The notes under the pieces were generated by a model. It made no database searches. It saw only the letters and a list, made by a program, of their open reading frames with translations, and was not told the origin of the DNA. From Areca catechu (taxonomy: Eukaryota > Streptophyta > Magnoliopsida > Arecales > Arecaceae): DNA of 64,000 nucleotides. The DNA is taken from NCBI GenBank assembly GCA_021397845.1, contig CM038039.1:177728526-177792525 (forward strand), read 5' to 3'. Positions 34,507 to 45,780 of the stretch are shown in pieces. Both the position numbers and the translations under genes were made by a program. Numbering within the stretch: position 1 is the first letter of the stretch; the number at the start of each line of letters is the position of its first letter.

Positions 34507-35623
34507 TGGTGTGGACACTAGAAACCAAAAGAAACTTCATCCAACAAGTTAATCAAGTCTTAAAGCAATGAAAGCCAGCAACAAGACTCAAATTCTGGAC
34601 CCCAGAATTTGACCACATGAAGAAGAGAAGACACATCAACCAAGCAAGAGAAAAGGACCATCAACTAGGACAACTTGGTGCCACATGTCATTCCTTATCC
34701 AAGTAGAAGACCATCTCATCATGCCACGTCATCAAGCGCCACCTCACTAGTCACCTCATCACTCTTTGGCGCCAACAAGGAAGATTCAAATTCAAGGAGG
34801 TTGGCCACACCCCTCCAAGTCCTACACCAAATCCTCCATACCCCCCCCCCACCATCCATCCAAACTCTCCACCAAATCCTCCAAACCCCCCTTATAATCC
34901 TCCTCAATTTGGGGAGTTTTTAAATTTCAAAAGCTAGCTTTGTGAGGCTATTAAAGGCCTTGGATGTCCATTGTAAAGGGGATTGATTTTGGGAAAATAA
35001 ATGAAAATTGAAGTTGAATTTTGGAAGTAGAAGTTGTCTTGTGTTTTTTTCCTTATGTGAAAGTTTCCCATCCTCTTCCTCCATGCCAAAGCTATTCTTT
35101 TCCCCTAGCAAAGCATCTTCCAGGCTCAAGTGAAGGCATTGGAGTCGGCCAAATCTTCTCAAATTTCTGTTCTTAGTTCATAAATTCTCTCATCCCTTCT
35201 ATATGTTCTTATACTTCTTCCTTAACTTTGATCTTCATTGCAAGGTCCTTCGAAGACTTTGAGTAGTGGGCCGGGTTCACCTTGACAAAGAACCAACAAG
35301 CTGAAGCCCCAAGTCCAGGGTTCTGATCTCTGTTATCCAGGTTCTTCAGTTTTCAGCATTGGTAGTTTCAAGATATGAATCAAAAGAAGGTTGGAAAGAT
35401 CATCAAGGTAAGTCCACAATCATTAGCCCCTATTGTCTAAATCTTCTTCATTCTTAGTTTAGGATTGTGTCTAATCAAGTAAAAGTCCCATTTTCTTATA
35501 ATCCTTAAGTCTTATTATGATGAGTACAATGCTAGTGTAATTAGGTTTCATTGCTCTACAAACCATATTCAAAACATTAATCATATGCTCGCCGCATCAT
35601 CTAATCATATGCTTGCCGCATCA
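34507..35623 (+). mobile_element. Element L: solo chromovirus-type LTR (1117 bp)
   Basis: Starts TGGTGTGGACACTAG and ends CTTGCCGCATCA, with a preceding duplicate of that ending (ATCATATGCTCGCCGCATCA). It interrupts the protease of B between GLTAV and the segment homologous to PNPYKVSW. The flanks CGCAG (34502-34506) and CCCAC (35624-35628) are a poor duplication, so its insertion is inferred mainly from the break in B. No ORF. Confidence 0.72.
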
Positions 35624-35966
35624 CCCACTTCCTTACCCCAACCCGTATAAGGTCTCTTGGGTAGATTCAACTTCCATACCCATAAAGTCTAGGTGCCAAG
35701 TATTGGTCAAATTATAGTCTTATGAAAAGAAGATTTAGTGTGATGTCCTTCCCATTGGCGTCAGTAGTATTATCTTAGGTCGACCTTGGCTTTACGATCA
35801 TGATGCCACCTTTCATGGACGGACCCATACCTGTACCTTTAACCACCATGGAAAGAAATTTACAATCAATCCAGTTCAGCCTAAGGACCAGGCTAAAAGA
35901 GAATCGACTAGCCTAAAGGAAAAGGAGCCAGAAGTTAACCTGATAAAGGCCAAAGAGTTAGAGAAT
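35624..35966 (+). pseudogene. pol: B protease, second part
   Basis: Continues with text homologous to YKVSWVDSTSIPIKS and then SSIILGRPWLYDHDAT (35761-35808), the second conserved protease block. One or two stops, including one where E and M have QIYEEKIW. Confidence 0.8.
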
Positions 35967-36914
35967 GTGATGACTGAGGGAACCCCTACCACAAGAAAGA
36001 CTCATGAACCAACCCAGAGAGAGGAACCTTCTGAAGAATTTCAGGGAGAAAAGATTGAGCCCACTAAGAATCTAAGTGAAGAAACCCCTGAGCCTATTGA
36101 GGAATCCAAAGAAGACATCTTGGAATCAAGTATAGTGGTGAAGTGTGATGTAGATGGACCCAAGGCTAAAATCACTAAGGAACTCATAGAAAAAAATCCT
36201 GAACCCACTATAAAATTTGAAGGAGTAACTAAGCCAGGATCGAATATAGTAGAGGTAGTTGAAGCCCTAAAAGTGAAAAAATTTGAGGATGTATTTCCCG
36301 ATGAGTTACCTAAGAAACTACCACTCGTTGAGATTACTGAAGGATCCCCTGCCACTAAAGAGATTCATGAACCGACCCAAAAAGAACACCTCCAAGAAGT
36401 AGATGAGACTCTGAAAGAATTCGAGGATGTTTTACCTGATGATTTACGTGACCAACTTCCACCCGTGAGAGACATCCATCATACTATAAACTTGGTCCCA
36501 AGAGCCGTTAAGAAACTTAATGCTCGTGGAGCTAGCCCTTTTAGAGTGATAAAAAGAGTTGGCCCTAATGCCTACGTTCTTGAGCTTCCCTCGAATTATG
36601 GCATTAGCTCGACTTTCAATATCACAGACTTAGTCGGTTACAGGGAACCAGCAAACATTCCTAGAGAGCCATTTGGGCCTGACCTTCCTTTTGAAAGTAA
36701 ACACGAACCTGAGTGTCCACCTCCAATTTTACCTGAGAAAGGAGAGTGGATCGAGCGTGTCCTGGATGATCAAGCTATGACCACCCGGGGTAAACATATC
36801 AGCATTACTTGGTCCAATTGCAAGGCCGACCATGGTCTGATGATTCATAGGATACCCGAGAGGACTTGCAGCACCTCGACCCTGACCTTCTGGAAAAATA
36901 TCAAAGCCAAATGA
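35967..36914 (+). CDS. pol: B fusion ORF: acidic linker joined to integrase tail and chromodomain
   Basis: A 315-codon open frame. The first two thirds are a Glu/Pro-rich linker with a repeat (THEPTQREEPSEEF, IHEPTQKEHLQEV, and two EDVxPDDL blocks). It reaches INLVPRA, the residues just before RT in E and M, and passes directly to VKKLNARGASPFRV in the integrase tail (about 36508). The junction is in frame and falls in a short similarity (GGAGC with GGAACC). The chromodomain at the end is damaged and the frame ends at 36914, 44 bp short of the LTR. Confidence 0.82.
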   Translation: MMTEGTPTTRKTHEPTQREEPSEEFQGEKIEPTKNLSEETPEPIEESKEDILESSIVVKCDVDGPKAKITKELIEKNPEPTIKFEGVTKPGSNIVEVVEALKVKKFEDVFPDELPKKLPLVEITEGSPATKEIHEPTQKEHLQEVDETLKEFEDVLPDDLRDQLPPVRDIHHTINLVPRAVKKLNARGASPFRVIKRVGPNAYVLELPSNYGISSTFNITDLVGYREPANIPREPFGPDLPFESKHEPECPPPILPEKGEWIERVLDDQAMTTRGKHISITWSNCKADHGLMIHRIPERTCSTSTLTFWKNIKAK

Positions 36915-36957
36915 ATCTTTACTTGACAGGGTCAAGTTCCTCCCACCCCGGGAGAAT

Positions 36958-38569
36958 TGGTGTGGGCACCAGACCTTTGGTTAAGGTTTCAATTCTTGGG
37001 TCTTGTAATTAGGCTTCAAGCCTAAACCTTGTAGTTTTCTTTAGCTTTGAATTGAGTCTCAAGTGTCTATGTCTAGACCTGTATTTTGACCAAGTTGGTC
37101 AAGTCGAGTCCTGTACTGAGTCCAGTCCTATAATGAGTCCAGTCCTGTAATGAATCCAGATCGAGTCTGTTTGAAGTATGGGTCCAAGCAAGATTGGTCT
37201 TAAAGTCTAGTCACTTTTTGAGCCAAGCCATGAAGGAAGCCAACTCAACTCAGGGGCCCACCTCTTCATCCTAAGTGGTGCCATGTCAACTTTCCAAGTG
37301 GGCGGCACAATTCAAATTTTTGGACATCCAAAAGGGGGACACAACACTTGATACTCTCCCTCTTTCCCTCCCCCATATCAAGCTATTTTCCACCTATCGG
37401 TGGCTGGCCAAGAGAAGGTCAAAGGGAGTTAGAGTTTGAAGAATTTAAATCCCTTGCTTCAAGCCCTCCTATCAAGCCTTTTTCCTAAACTACTTGAACA
37501 ACTAAGGAAGGAATAGCAAGATCCATGGGCACCTCCATCTCCCACTCCCCATATCATGTCTTGTACCAAAGGTGGATTCACAACCAAGGAAAGGAGGAGG
37601 ACACAAGCCTTGCTACAAGCAGCACTTCAAGTCTTCTTCCAAATTGAGAGACCAATCTTCCAAGTCCAAGGGAGCAAGATCCTTCTTCCAAGCCTCAAGT
37701 CAAGCCACGCCCAATCACTCTCCAATTTTTTTGGTCAGCCAAGGAGAATGAAAAATCTAAAATTTTGGGTGCCCCATCAAGAGAAGACTTGTATCTTTTA
37801 TTTGAATTTCAAATTGGGTCCTAAGGTGCCTATTTAAAGGACCTTACCCCTCCTTTGTAAAGGTAATTGATGAAGAATGAAAAAACACAAGTTTTTGAGA
37901 GCCAATTCTCTTTAGTTGCCTTCGTTCATTAGGAACGTCAATCTCCATGAGGGAGCGTCTTCACCATCGTGCATTGAGAGGTGTGAGGTCTCGTTTTACT
38001 ATCTCTTCCACAACTCCATCCTCCAACCTTCGAGTCAGAGTCCATTGGGATCATCCAACCGGGCACCTAGCAAGAAGAACTCCACCATCACCACATCAAC
38101 TCTCAACCTTTCATCCCTTGTTTTCTTTTGATCGAATCCTAACTCTTGTTTTGAATGCCCGCAGGTCCTCCAAGTGCCATGAACATGGAGTCTATTGCTC
38201 TTGCCATCGTGACCTTCGGACAGAAAGCTGATGTATCCGCAGGGTTGACTACTTGATTATCCAAGCCGTATCCGCAAGAGCAAATGAACTCGGCATCGAG
38301 CACTTCGGATTTTTAAGGTTTGCCACCCTGACTCCTATGTAGGTATTGATCTGAGAGCTAAGTCCTATGGGATTTCTAAATCCCGGGGTCCTCTTTTTAT
38401 CCTTGCTTAGGGACTTACTTGTTTGCCTGATGTTCTTGTTAGTATATAATCCTAGATCTACTCCTACTTGTTATCGGGAATCCTAAACAAATCATTAAAA
38501 CCCTAAAAATTACCAAAGAAAAATCACTTGCATCATTCTTCATCTTCACATCTAGTTAGTCCCCCATCA
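36958..38569 (+). repeat. B 3' LTR (1612 bp)
   Basis: Starts TGGTGTGGGCACCAG after GGGAGAAT and ends CCCCCATCA. It differs from the 5' copy by about 35 extra bp near 37105-37165, where GAGTCCAGTCCTATAAT-type text is repeated. Confidence 0.94.
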
Positions 38570-39230
38570 TACCCCTTATATGAAAGTTTGATAATTTTGA
38601 TCAATATAAATTGATTTTTCCAACTTCTGTCATGTGCTTGCTGTGTGCTAAGGGGAATCTGTGTGAACCCCTTCTTCTTTTTTGTCTCTTGTGCCCTGCC
38701 TCTAGCTACCATCAAAACCCTAGAAGCCATATCTCCAAGCCTTGGCCGCCCAACACAAAAACTCTTCCATCCTTGCCGTGTTCAATTTATTTTTTCATCC
38801 TTGTATTATTTTCTGACCCCTGATATGCGATTTACAGGTCCCTCGATGTCTACAAATCCATTGATTCCAGCCGGGCCGCTATCAGATCATTGGGTTGAAA
38901 GCCACAAATCTGCGGGGTCTTCGACTTGATCATCCTGGCTGCATCCGGGAGCGAAGAGAGACCTCTGCAAGGATTCATCTGCTAGATCCTGTAATGTACA
39001 CCCTCTCTACTTTTCAATAGTGTTATTGAAGAAGGACTAGCCCAACCGGGGCTTCTCAACCTCGGCAGTCCTCTTTTCTATTACTTTTCTCGTCTTTTTG
39101 CATGCTGTTGCTTCTTATTTTTGTATAGAACTCTCTATTTAGATTCTTGACCTTATTTTTGGGATTCAAATACATAACTCAATATATAAAAATAAAAAAA
39201 TATTTTGCATGCATATTTAGTCCCTCATCA

Positions 39231-40960
39231 TTTTAGATAGCCAAGCTTTGATCGATTGCGATATTGGAATATTATTCCTTATGATAAGTATGTCATCAAC
39301 ATACAATATTATGAAGATAATTGCACTCCTACTTGTCTTCTTATACATACATGGTTCATCCACATTTTTAATGAAATCAAATTCCTTGACTATTTCATCA
39401 AAGTGGATGTTCCAACTTCTCGATACTTGCTTTAATCCGTAAATAGATTTCTTAAGCTTGCATACTTATGTTGGTCTCCCACTTGAGACAAACCCTTCTA
39501 GCTATAACATATAGATTTCTTTCTCAAGATATCCATTGAGAAATGCAATCTTTACATCCATTTATTATATTTAATAATTATAGTATGTAGCTAGAGCAAG
39601 AAAAATTCTAATGGACTTGAGCATAACTACTGGAGAAAACATTTCATCATAATCAATTCTATTTCTTTGTTTCAAACATTTTTCCACTAGCCTAGTCTTG
39701 TAGATTTCTATTTGGTTATTGCTCTAATCATTATTACGAAGACCCATTTTCATCCTATTGGATTTACTCCCTCAGGTGGATTAACCAAGGTCCAAACTTG
39801 GTTAGTATATATGGAGTCCATTTCAGGTTTCATGGCATCAAGCCATTTATTAGAGTCTTTACTCTTGATAGCTTCCATATAGGATAAAGAATCATCATCT
39901 TAAATGATGATAGCTTCATTATCATTTCTAATGACAATTTAATATCTTAGAGGTACATTCCACACTCTCTCTAACCTACAAACATGTGTGTGTTATTGCT
40001 GTACCTAATTAATAGGTACTTGTGGTTAAAGAGTTTGAAGTTGATTATCTATAGGAGCAGGTTGTAGATCTTGAACATCACTAAGTTCAATTATCCTCCC
40101 ACTGCCTCCATGGATAATTTTTTTTCAAGAAAATGGCATGCCTACTAATAAAAACCATTCATTCAATAAGATGATAAATGAGATATCCAATACCCTCTTG
40201 GGGATAACATATGAACCTATATTTATCAGTCCTAGCACTCAACTAATGTCTAAACACATTTCTAACATAAACTGGGTTACCGTAAATCTTAAGATATTTA
40301 AGACTTGGTCTTTTACCTTTCTATAATTCATACAGAGTGCTAGCTACTGATTTTGATTATACTTTGTTTAGTATATAAGCAGCAATCTCTAGGGCATAAT
40401 CCTAGAAGCATACAGGAAGATTAGTGATACTCATCATGGACCTTACCATATCTAACAAGGTATGATTCCTCTTTTCTATTACACCATTTAATTATGATAC
40501 ATATAGAGGTGTCCATTCTCAGAAAATATCTTAGTCCTTAAGATGATCAAAAAATTTACTAGAAAGTATTCTCCTCCTCGATCTAACCAAAGGATTTTAA
40601 TACTCTTTCTAGTTTGCTTTTCAACCATACTTTGATACCCTTTAAATTTATCAAAGGCTTCAGATTTATGTTTTAAAAGATACACATATCCAATCCTACA
40701 TAAATCATCAGTGAAAGTGATGAAATAAGAGTATCCTCCTTTGACTTGAGGTGACATAGATCTACATACATCTGTATGTAGTAATCCTAATAACTCAGTT
40801 GCCATATCTCATTGATCAGTAAATGAAGATTTGATCATTTTATACATGAAACAAGACTCACAAGTTCTTAATAATTGATAATCATAAGGATCAAAAAAAT
40901 TATCTTTGTATAACTTGTTTATCCTAGACTCACTAATATGACCTAATCTATAATACCAGA
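39231..40960 (-). pseudogene. pol: Element G, second piece: integrase and RT (decayed)
   Basis: Reading leftward from 40960: the finger CESCFMYKM, integrase with Asp at LLHTDVC and Asp at LWLDRGGEYF (40488-40805), then the linker and RT, reaching YVDD at 39292-39303. The order and text (LLGLLHTDVCRSMS, GGYSYFITFTDD) are of the Angela/Tork Copia type. It joins 62859 on the right, across T, and 20297 on the left, across A. Stops are frequent from 40490 down. Confidence 0.88.
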
Positions 40961-41721
40961 TGTTAGGATATCCTGGTTCAGCTACGAACCAGGCTCCAGT
41001 TTGACTTGTCGAAGCCCCAGTTCTCCGGACTATGGACTTCGGATTAAGCGAAGGCCAATTGTAAGCAACTCAAGGCTTCACACCGAACTACAACATCCGA
41101 AGGGCAGTCCTTCGTGTAGCACCTTTGGCCCCAGCCTAAGTCTGAACTACTCATCGACTTTTGAAGACACGAACTTCGGTCCCCATCGTAGACATGATCT
41201 CCGGCCTCGAGAAAATATCAAGCCTTCGACCAATGCAAGGGGAAACATGAAGCTTTTACCATAATCTATTCCAAAAAGGAAACTGTAACCAACGGTTACA
41301 ATCAACACTCATCATGCCATGATCATGGAGTGCAATTCCTGTAGCCATGCCTCCGATCTCGCCGGGACCACTCATAGACAACCCACGATCGCCAATCATG
41401 GAAGTGAATGGCTCCCCATGATCTCCAGGAAAAGAGCGGGCCACAGACCGAAGGCCATCTTTTAAATATAGGTAAAAAGGATGGCTTAAGAGGGATGCGT
41501 GAATAATCTTGCACATACACATTTTCAATCTCCAGGAACTCTTTTTCTCTTCCACTCTAGACATCTTCCCCATTTTGTGGCTCAAATCCGTCATTGACTT
41601 AGGCATCTGAGTGTCCTCCGTTGGAACAACTCTGACAAGGAACCTATTTTACAAGTGAACCAGGGATCGGTCCTGCAATGCACCGGCTCCGACCGGTCGA
41701 TCCAGGGACTCCACACCAATA
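40961..41721 (+). repeat. T 5' LTR (761 bp)
   Basis: Starts TGTTAGGATATCC; its end ACCAATA corresponds to GCCAACA in the 3' copy. Contains an inverted pair near its start (CCTGGTTC AGCTAC GAACCAGG), which could form a hairpin. Confidence 0.94.
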
Positions 41722-41723
41722 GA

Positions 41724-41743
41724 TTGGCGTTCTAGGAAGGGGG
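41724..41743 (+). other. T primer-binding site candidate
   Basis: TTGGCGTTCTAGGAAGGGGG follows the LTR by 2 bp. It begins TTGGCG as in many Tat elements, but the rest is changed, so the tRNA primer is not identified. Confidence 0.55.
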
Positions 41744-41803
41744 GGCGTATTACTAACATTTGTTAAGCTCCCTCCCAGACAAGGTAAAGAAATAAAAAAT
41801 TTT

Positions 41804-43330
41804 TTGATCGTAAGAGGAAAAGCTCAAAATGCTTCTACAAGCCGGAGTCGTGCTCTGTCTCAGGGGGGTGCACCCTCGGAGGAGAACGATATTCCATCTC
41901 CCATAGTTACTGTGGGAGCACAGCAGTTCGAAGCTCTTATGAACCAGGTCGCCAACCTGATGGACATGGTTCAAGAGTTTCAAGACAGAGCCTTTCCGCT
42001 GGCAAACCCACCGGCTGTTTCTAGACATTGCTCTCGATCCCGAAGAAAGAGACCACCACGGGAGGATTCAATGTATCCCTCCACACATTCTCGGCCCTCT
42101 CCCAAATGCCAAACTTCAAGACTGCCTAGGTCTGCCGATTCTCCACAAAAAGGGAAAAGGCCTAGGCAAACTTCCTTCTCCTCTGAAGACTCCACACCGG
42201 TGGAGAGAGCATCCAAGCAGACTCTCGATTATGACAGGAGGTTCAGAGCCATCAAATCATAGATGGCAAGGGTGCGAGAACAGAGAATTCGGGATCAGAG
42301 AGATCCCGAGGACCTGATTGTGGGTGATCTACGCCCACCCTACACCGACCGTATCATGGCTGAGGACATTCCTCGGCACTTCAGGGTTCCCCTGATGGAA
42401 CCCTACGATGGCACCTCCGACCCCTTTGACCATTTGGGCAGCTTCAAAGCCCATATGATGATTCAAGAAGCTTCGGATGCGATGTACTCTTTGGCATTCC
42501 CAGCTACCTTGAAGAAGTCCGCTCGGATGTGGTACTCGAGCTTGCACCGAGGTACCATCGATTCCTTTTCCGAGTTAGAAAATTTATTTGTCTTGCATTT
42601 CAGGACCTGCCGCGAGACTCCTTAAAATACGGACACACTCTTCCTCCTTCACCAGAATGAAGGAGAGAGCCTGAGAGATTACATCTCCAGGTTCAATGTG
42701 GCCACGCTTGAGATCCCCGATCTCAACGAGCGCATGGCCATGTCAGCACTGATGAAGGGGCTTCGAACCTCCACGCTTACATTTTTCCTGGACAAGAAGT
42801 TTCCTAAAAGCTATGCTAAGATCCTATCAAGGGCTCAGTAATATGCCGTTGCTGAAGAGCAGGCAGTGAATCAACGTTTGATTGAAGGGAAACCCCCTTC
42901 AAAGAAGAAGAATAACAGGAGGCAAGGCCCCTAAACTTTCAATAACAACGGTGGCAGATATGCAGACCGTTGGAGAAGCCCTCCCAAGCCCAGAGCATTG
43001 GAAGGAAGATTCGACTCATACACCCTTCTCAACCTCCCTCGAGAAAAGATCCTCATAGAGATAGAAAAAGAAAACTATCTCCAACAGCCCCGTCCTATGA
43101 AGGCCTTCTCTTCCACAAGGAACAGGAACAAATTCTGCGATTCCACCGGGACCACGGCCACAATACAGAAGAATGCATCCAGCTGAGGGATGCGATCGAG
43201 GATCTCATCAAGAGAGGATACCTGGGGCGGTACATCGGTCGCCAGGGGCCCCGATTGGAAACAACTGTTCCCCAGCCACCTCCCGAAGAGGCTGAATTGC
43301 CAAATAACGGCCCACCAACGGAGGTGTAGG
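41804..43330 (+). pseudogene. gag: T gag (Tat-type, frameshifted)
   Basis: From MIVRGKAQNAS a Ser/Arg-rich N-terminal part leads, after one stop (42260-42262), to the Tat gag core (42263-42625 and on; PPYTDRIMAEDIPRHFRVP, then MEPYDGTSDPFDHLGSF, then ARMWYSSL). The second half of the capsid (LRDYISRFNVA) reaches about 42920, with stops. The knuckle-like segment FHRDHGHNTEECIQLRD is in another frame (about 43138-43190), so at least one frameshift lies between 42900 and 43130. It ends by 43330. Confidence 0.88.
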
Positions 43331-43331
43331 G

Positions 43332-44132
43332 ATGATACACCGACCCACCAACTGGAGAAGGGATGAAGATGAAGCTTCAAAGCGATTGAAAGATAACAAC
43401 TCCATCCTCTTCTCCGATAATGACCTTGCAGGAGTCCGGCTCCTGCATGACGTCCCTCTTGTAAATTCAGTCGTAGTGGCCAATTATGATGTACAGAGAA
43501 TTCTTATTGATAATGGAAGTTCAACTGATGTCTTGATGTACGATGCATTATCCAAAATGTGTTTGCCTGGACATCAACTACAAAGATCCCCCATACCACT
43601 CTCCGATTTTGGGGGCAACCAAGTTTATGCCGAAGGGGAGATAGTGTTGCCTATAACTCTCGATTCCGAGCCTCAACAAAAGACATTACCGATCAACTTC
43701 ACGGTGGTCTAGATCCCCTCTGCATATAACATTATTCTAGGGAGGCCCACCTTGAATAGGTTCTGGATCGTGATCTCATCTCACTACCTCTTAGTATGCT
43801 TTCCCACCAAGAATGGTGTTGGAGAAGTTAGAAGAAACCAGAGGATGGCACGGCAATGTCTAATGATTGAACACAGGCATTTCAAAGGTTCGACTACTTC
43901 GGATCAGCTGGATCCGAGGGATTCAACACCAAACCTTGATGAACCCATGGAGAGGACCATCCTGATACCTTTGAAAGAGGAAGATCCCTCCAGAGTTGTG
44001 CAAATCGGGAGCGCCCTTGATGAGCAAACTAGAATGAAGCTGATCCATTTCCCCAGGGATAATGCCGATGTCTTCACCTGGTCGACTTCGGACATGCCCG
44101 GGATTCCCGTCGAAGTGATTACACATGGCTAG
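43332..44132 (+). pseudogene. pol: T aspartic protease and linker
   Basis: The protease active site reads ILIDNGSSTDVL (43500-43535), the Asp-Asn-Gly-Ser form usual in Tat elements. The second block IIILGRPTLNRF spans a stop at about 43710. The linker before RT (DPRDSTPNLDEPMERTILIPL) follows in the same frame to 44130. Confidence 0.87.
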
Positions 44133-45470
44133 AAGTAACCCCTGGGTACAAGCCGGTGCGATAGAAGAAGAAGAGCTTTGCCCCCGAAAGACAGCAAGCT
44201 GTTGATGAAGAGGTTGGCAAGCTCCTCAAGGCAGGGTTCATTAGAGAGGCCCGCTACCCCGAGTGGCTTGCTAATGTGGTAATAGTGAAGAAAGCTAGCG
44301 ACAAGTAGAGGATCTGCATCGACTATACAGACCTCAACAAGGCTTGTCCAAAAGATAGCTTCCCTCTCTCAAAGATTGATCAACTGGTTGATGCTACCAG
44401 CGGCCACCAGCTGCTGAGCTTTATGGATGCCTTCTCTAGCTACAACAGATCAGAATGGATCTACAAGATGAGGAGAAGATGACATTCATCACTGACAAAG
44501 GTCTCTACTGCTACAAGATGATGCCGTTCGGTCTCAAGAATGCCGGAGCAACATTTCAAAGACTCATCAATAAGGTGTTTGAAAAGTAACAGGAAAGAAA
44601 TATGGAGGCCTATGTTGACGACATGATCGATAAGAGTCTCCACCGGAGAGACCACATCCACGACTTGGAGGAGTCATTAAGCACTCCCGATGCTACCAAA
44701 TGAAGTTAAACCCGGTGAAGTGCACCTTCGGGGTCACGTCGGGTAAATTCCTGGGCTTCCTTGTCACCAAACGAGGGATTGAGGCCAACCCTGAGAAGAT
44801 TCAGGCCTTGAAGGATATGCGACATCCCTCTTGTAAAAAGGAAGTCCAACAGTTGACAGGGAGGATTGCCTCCCTAAGCAGATTTATCTCTCAGTCCGTC
44901 GAGAAATGTCTTCCGTTCTTCAAGGTACTTCGACAATCAAAGGGCTTCGAATGGTTTGAAGACTGTCGCATTTCCTTTGACGAATTGAAGAAGTATTTGG
45001 AGACCCCGCCATTACTCTCCAAGCCAAAAGAAGGCGAGGTCCTCTACTTGTACCTCTCTGCTTCAGACGAAGCAATGAGCTCGGTTCTTGTCCGGAAGGA
45101 GGAAGACGGATCTCACAAGCTGATTTACTACATCAGCAAGATCCTGCATGATGCAGAAACGCGGTATGCAAGGATGCAAAAGCTGATATACTCTTTAGTG
45201 ATTGCGGCAAAGCGACTATGGCCATATTTTCAGGCCCACGCTATCTTGGTGCTGACTGATCAACCTCTCAAGGCCGTTCTCCGATCTCCAGACACTTTTG
45301 GAAGGATAGCGAAGTGGGTACTGAAGCTAAGCAAATTTGACATTAGCATCCAGCCACGAGCGGCTATGAAGGTCAAGGTGCTCTCCGACTTTCTGGCCGA
45401 GTGCACCTGGAAGTCCGAAGATGAAGCCTCTTCTAATGAAGAAGAAACCCCGAAGAAGATGAAGTCCATT
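44133..45470 (+). pseudogene. pol: T reverse transcriptase and first RNase H
   Basis: RT starts in text like FAPERQQAVDEEVGKLL (about 44170) and has the active site YVDD at 44611-44622. Frames change at least twice between 44270 and 44700. From 44700 the thumb and first RNase H are open (MKLNPVKCTFG, then ETPPLLSKPKEGEVLYLYL). This first RNase H has Ser where the catalytic Asp would be (LYLYLSASDEA), as expected for Tat elements where it acts as a tether. Confidence 0.88.
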
Positions 45471-45780
45471 TGGGAGCTTCATGTGGACGGAGGTTCCAAT
45501 GCTGCCGGGTGCGGGGCTGGACACATGTTGGCCGAACCTGATGGCCAGATTATAGAGTATGCACTCCGTTTCTCCTTCCACGTCTCCAATAATCAGGCCG
45601 AATATGAGGCCCTACTCGTCGAACTTCGGATCGCCAAAGATCTGGGAGTCCAGCAACTCCGATCCTTCTCCGACTAACAACTGATTGTGAATCAAGTCAA
45701 TGGAGAGTACGCAGCCAAAGATCTAACCATGGTGCAATACCTGGAGAAGGTTTAGACTTTATCCCCCCAACTGGAACATT
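45471..45780 (+). pseudogene. pol: T second (archaeal-like) RNase H
   Basis: An extra RNase H of the kind gained by Tat elements. The first Asp lies in WELHVDGGSNAAG (45472-45510) and the Glu in NNQAEYEALL (about 45588-45618). The next Asp is in SFSD at 45675, directly before a stop (45675-45677 region); QLIVNQVNGEY follows in frame. It presumably replaced the lost activity of the first RNase H. Confidence 0.85.

Larger units (their letters stand above)
23509..38569 (+). mobile_element. Element B: non-autonomous chromovirus derivative, with nested C, K and L
   Basis: LTR to LTR, with an imperfect target duplication GACCC/TACCC (23504-23508 and 38570-38574) inside solo LTR A. After removing C the 5' LTR is 1577 bp; the 3' LTR is 1612 bp because of a 35-bp repeat gain. 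Inside are the primer site, leader, a shortened gag, protease parts and an ORF that joins the region before RT to the integrase tail. RT, RNase H and the integrase core are absent. Confidence 0.9.
20298..39230 (+). mobile_element. Element A: solo chromovirus LTR, interrupted by H and B
   Basis: A single LTR of about 1438 bp is left after removing insertions: 20298-20952, 23382-23508 and 38575-39230. It starts TGGTGTGGACACCAG, ends CCCTCATCA, and is flanked by TSD TTTTA (20293-20297 and 39231-39235). It matches D's LTR. No internal A sequence remains, so A is the product of LTR-LTR recombination. It sits in the RT of element G. Confidence 0.9.

Noticed and set aside
42998..43483. Several overlapping ORFs on both strands around T gag
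   Set aside because: Only the plus-strand frames with the gag knuckle and protease text match known proteins; the rest are shadows.
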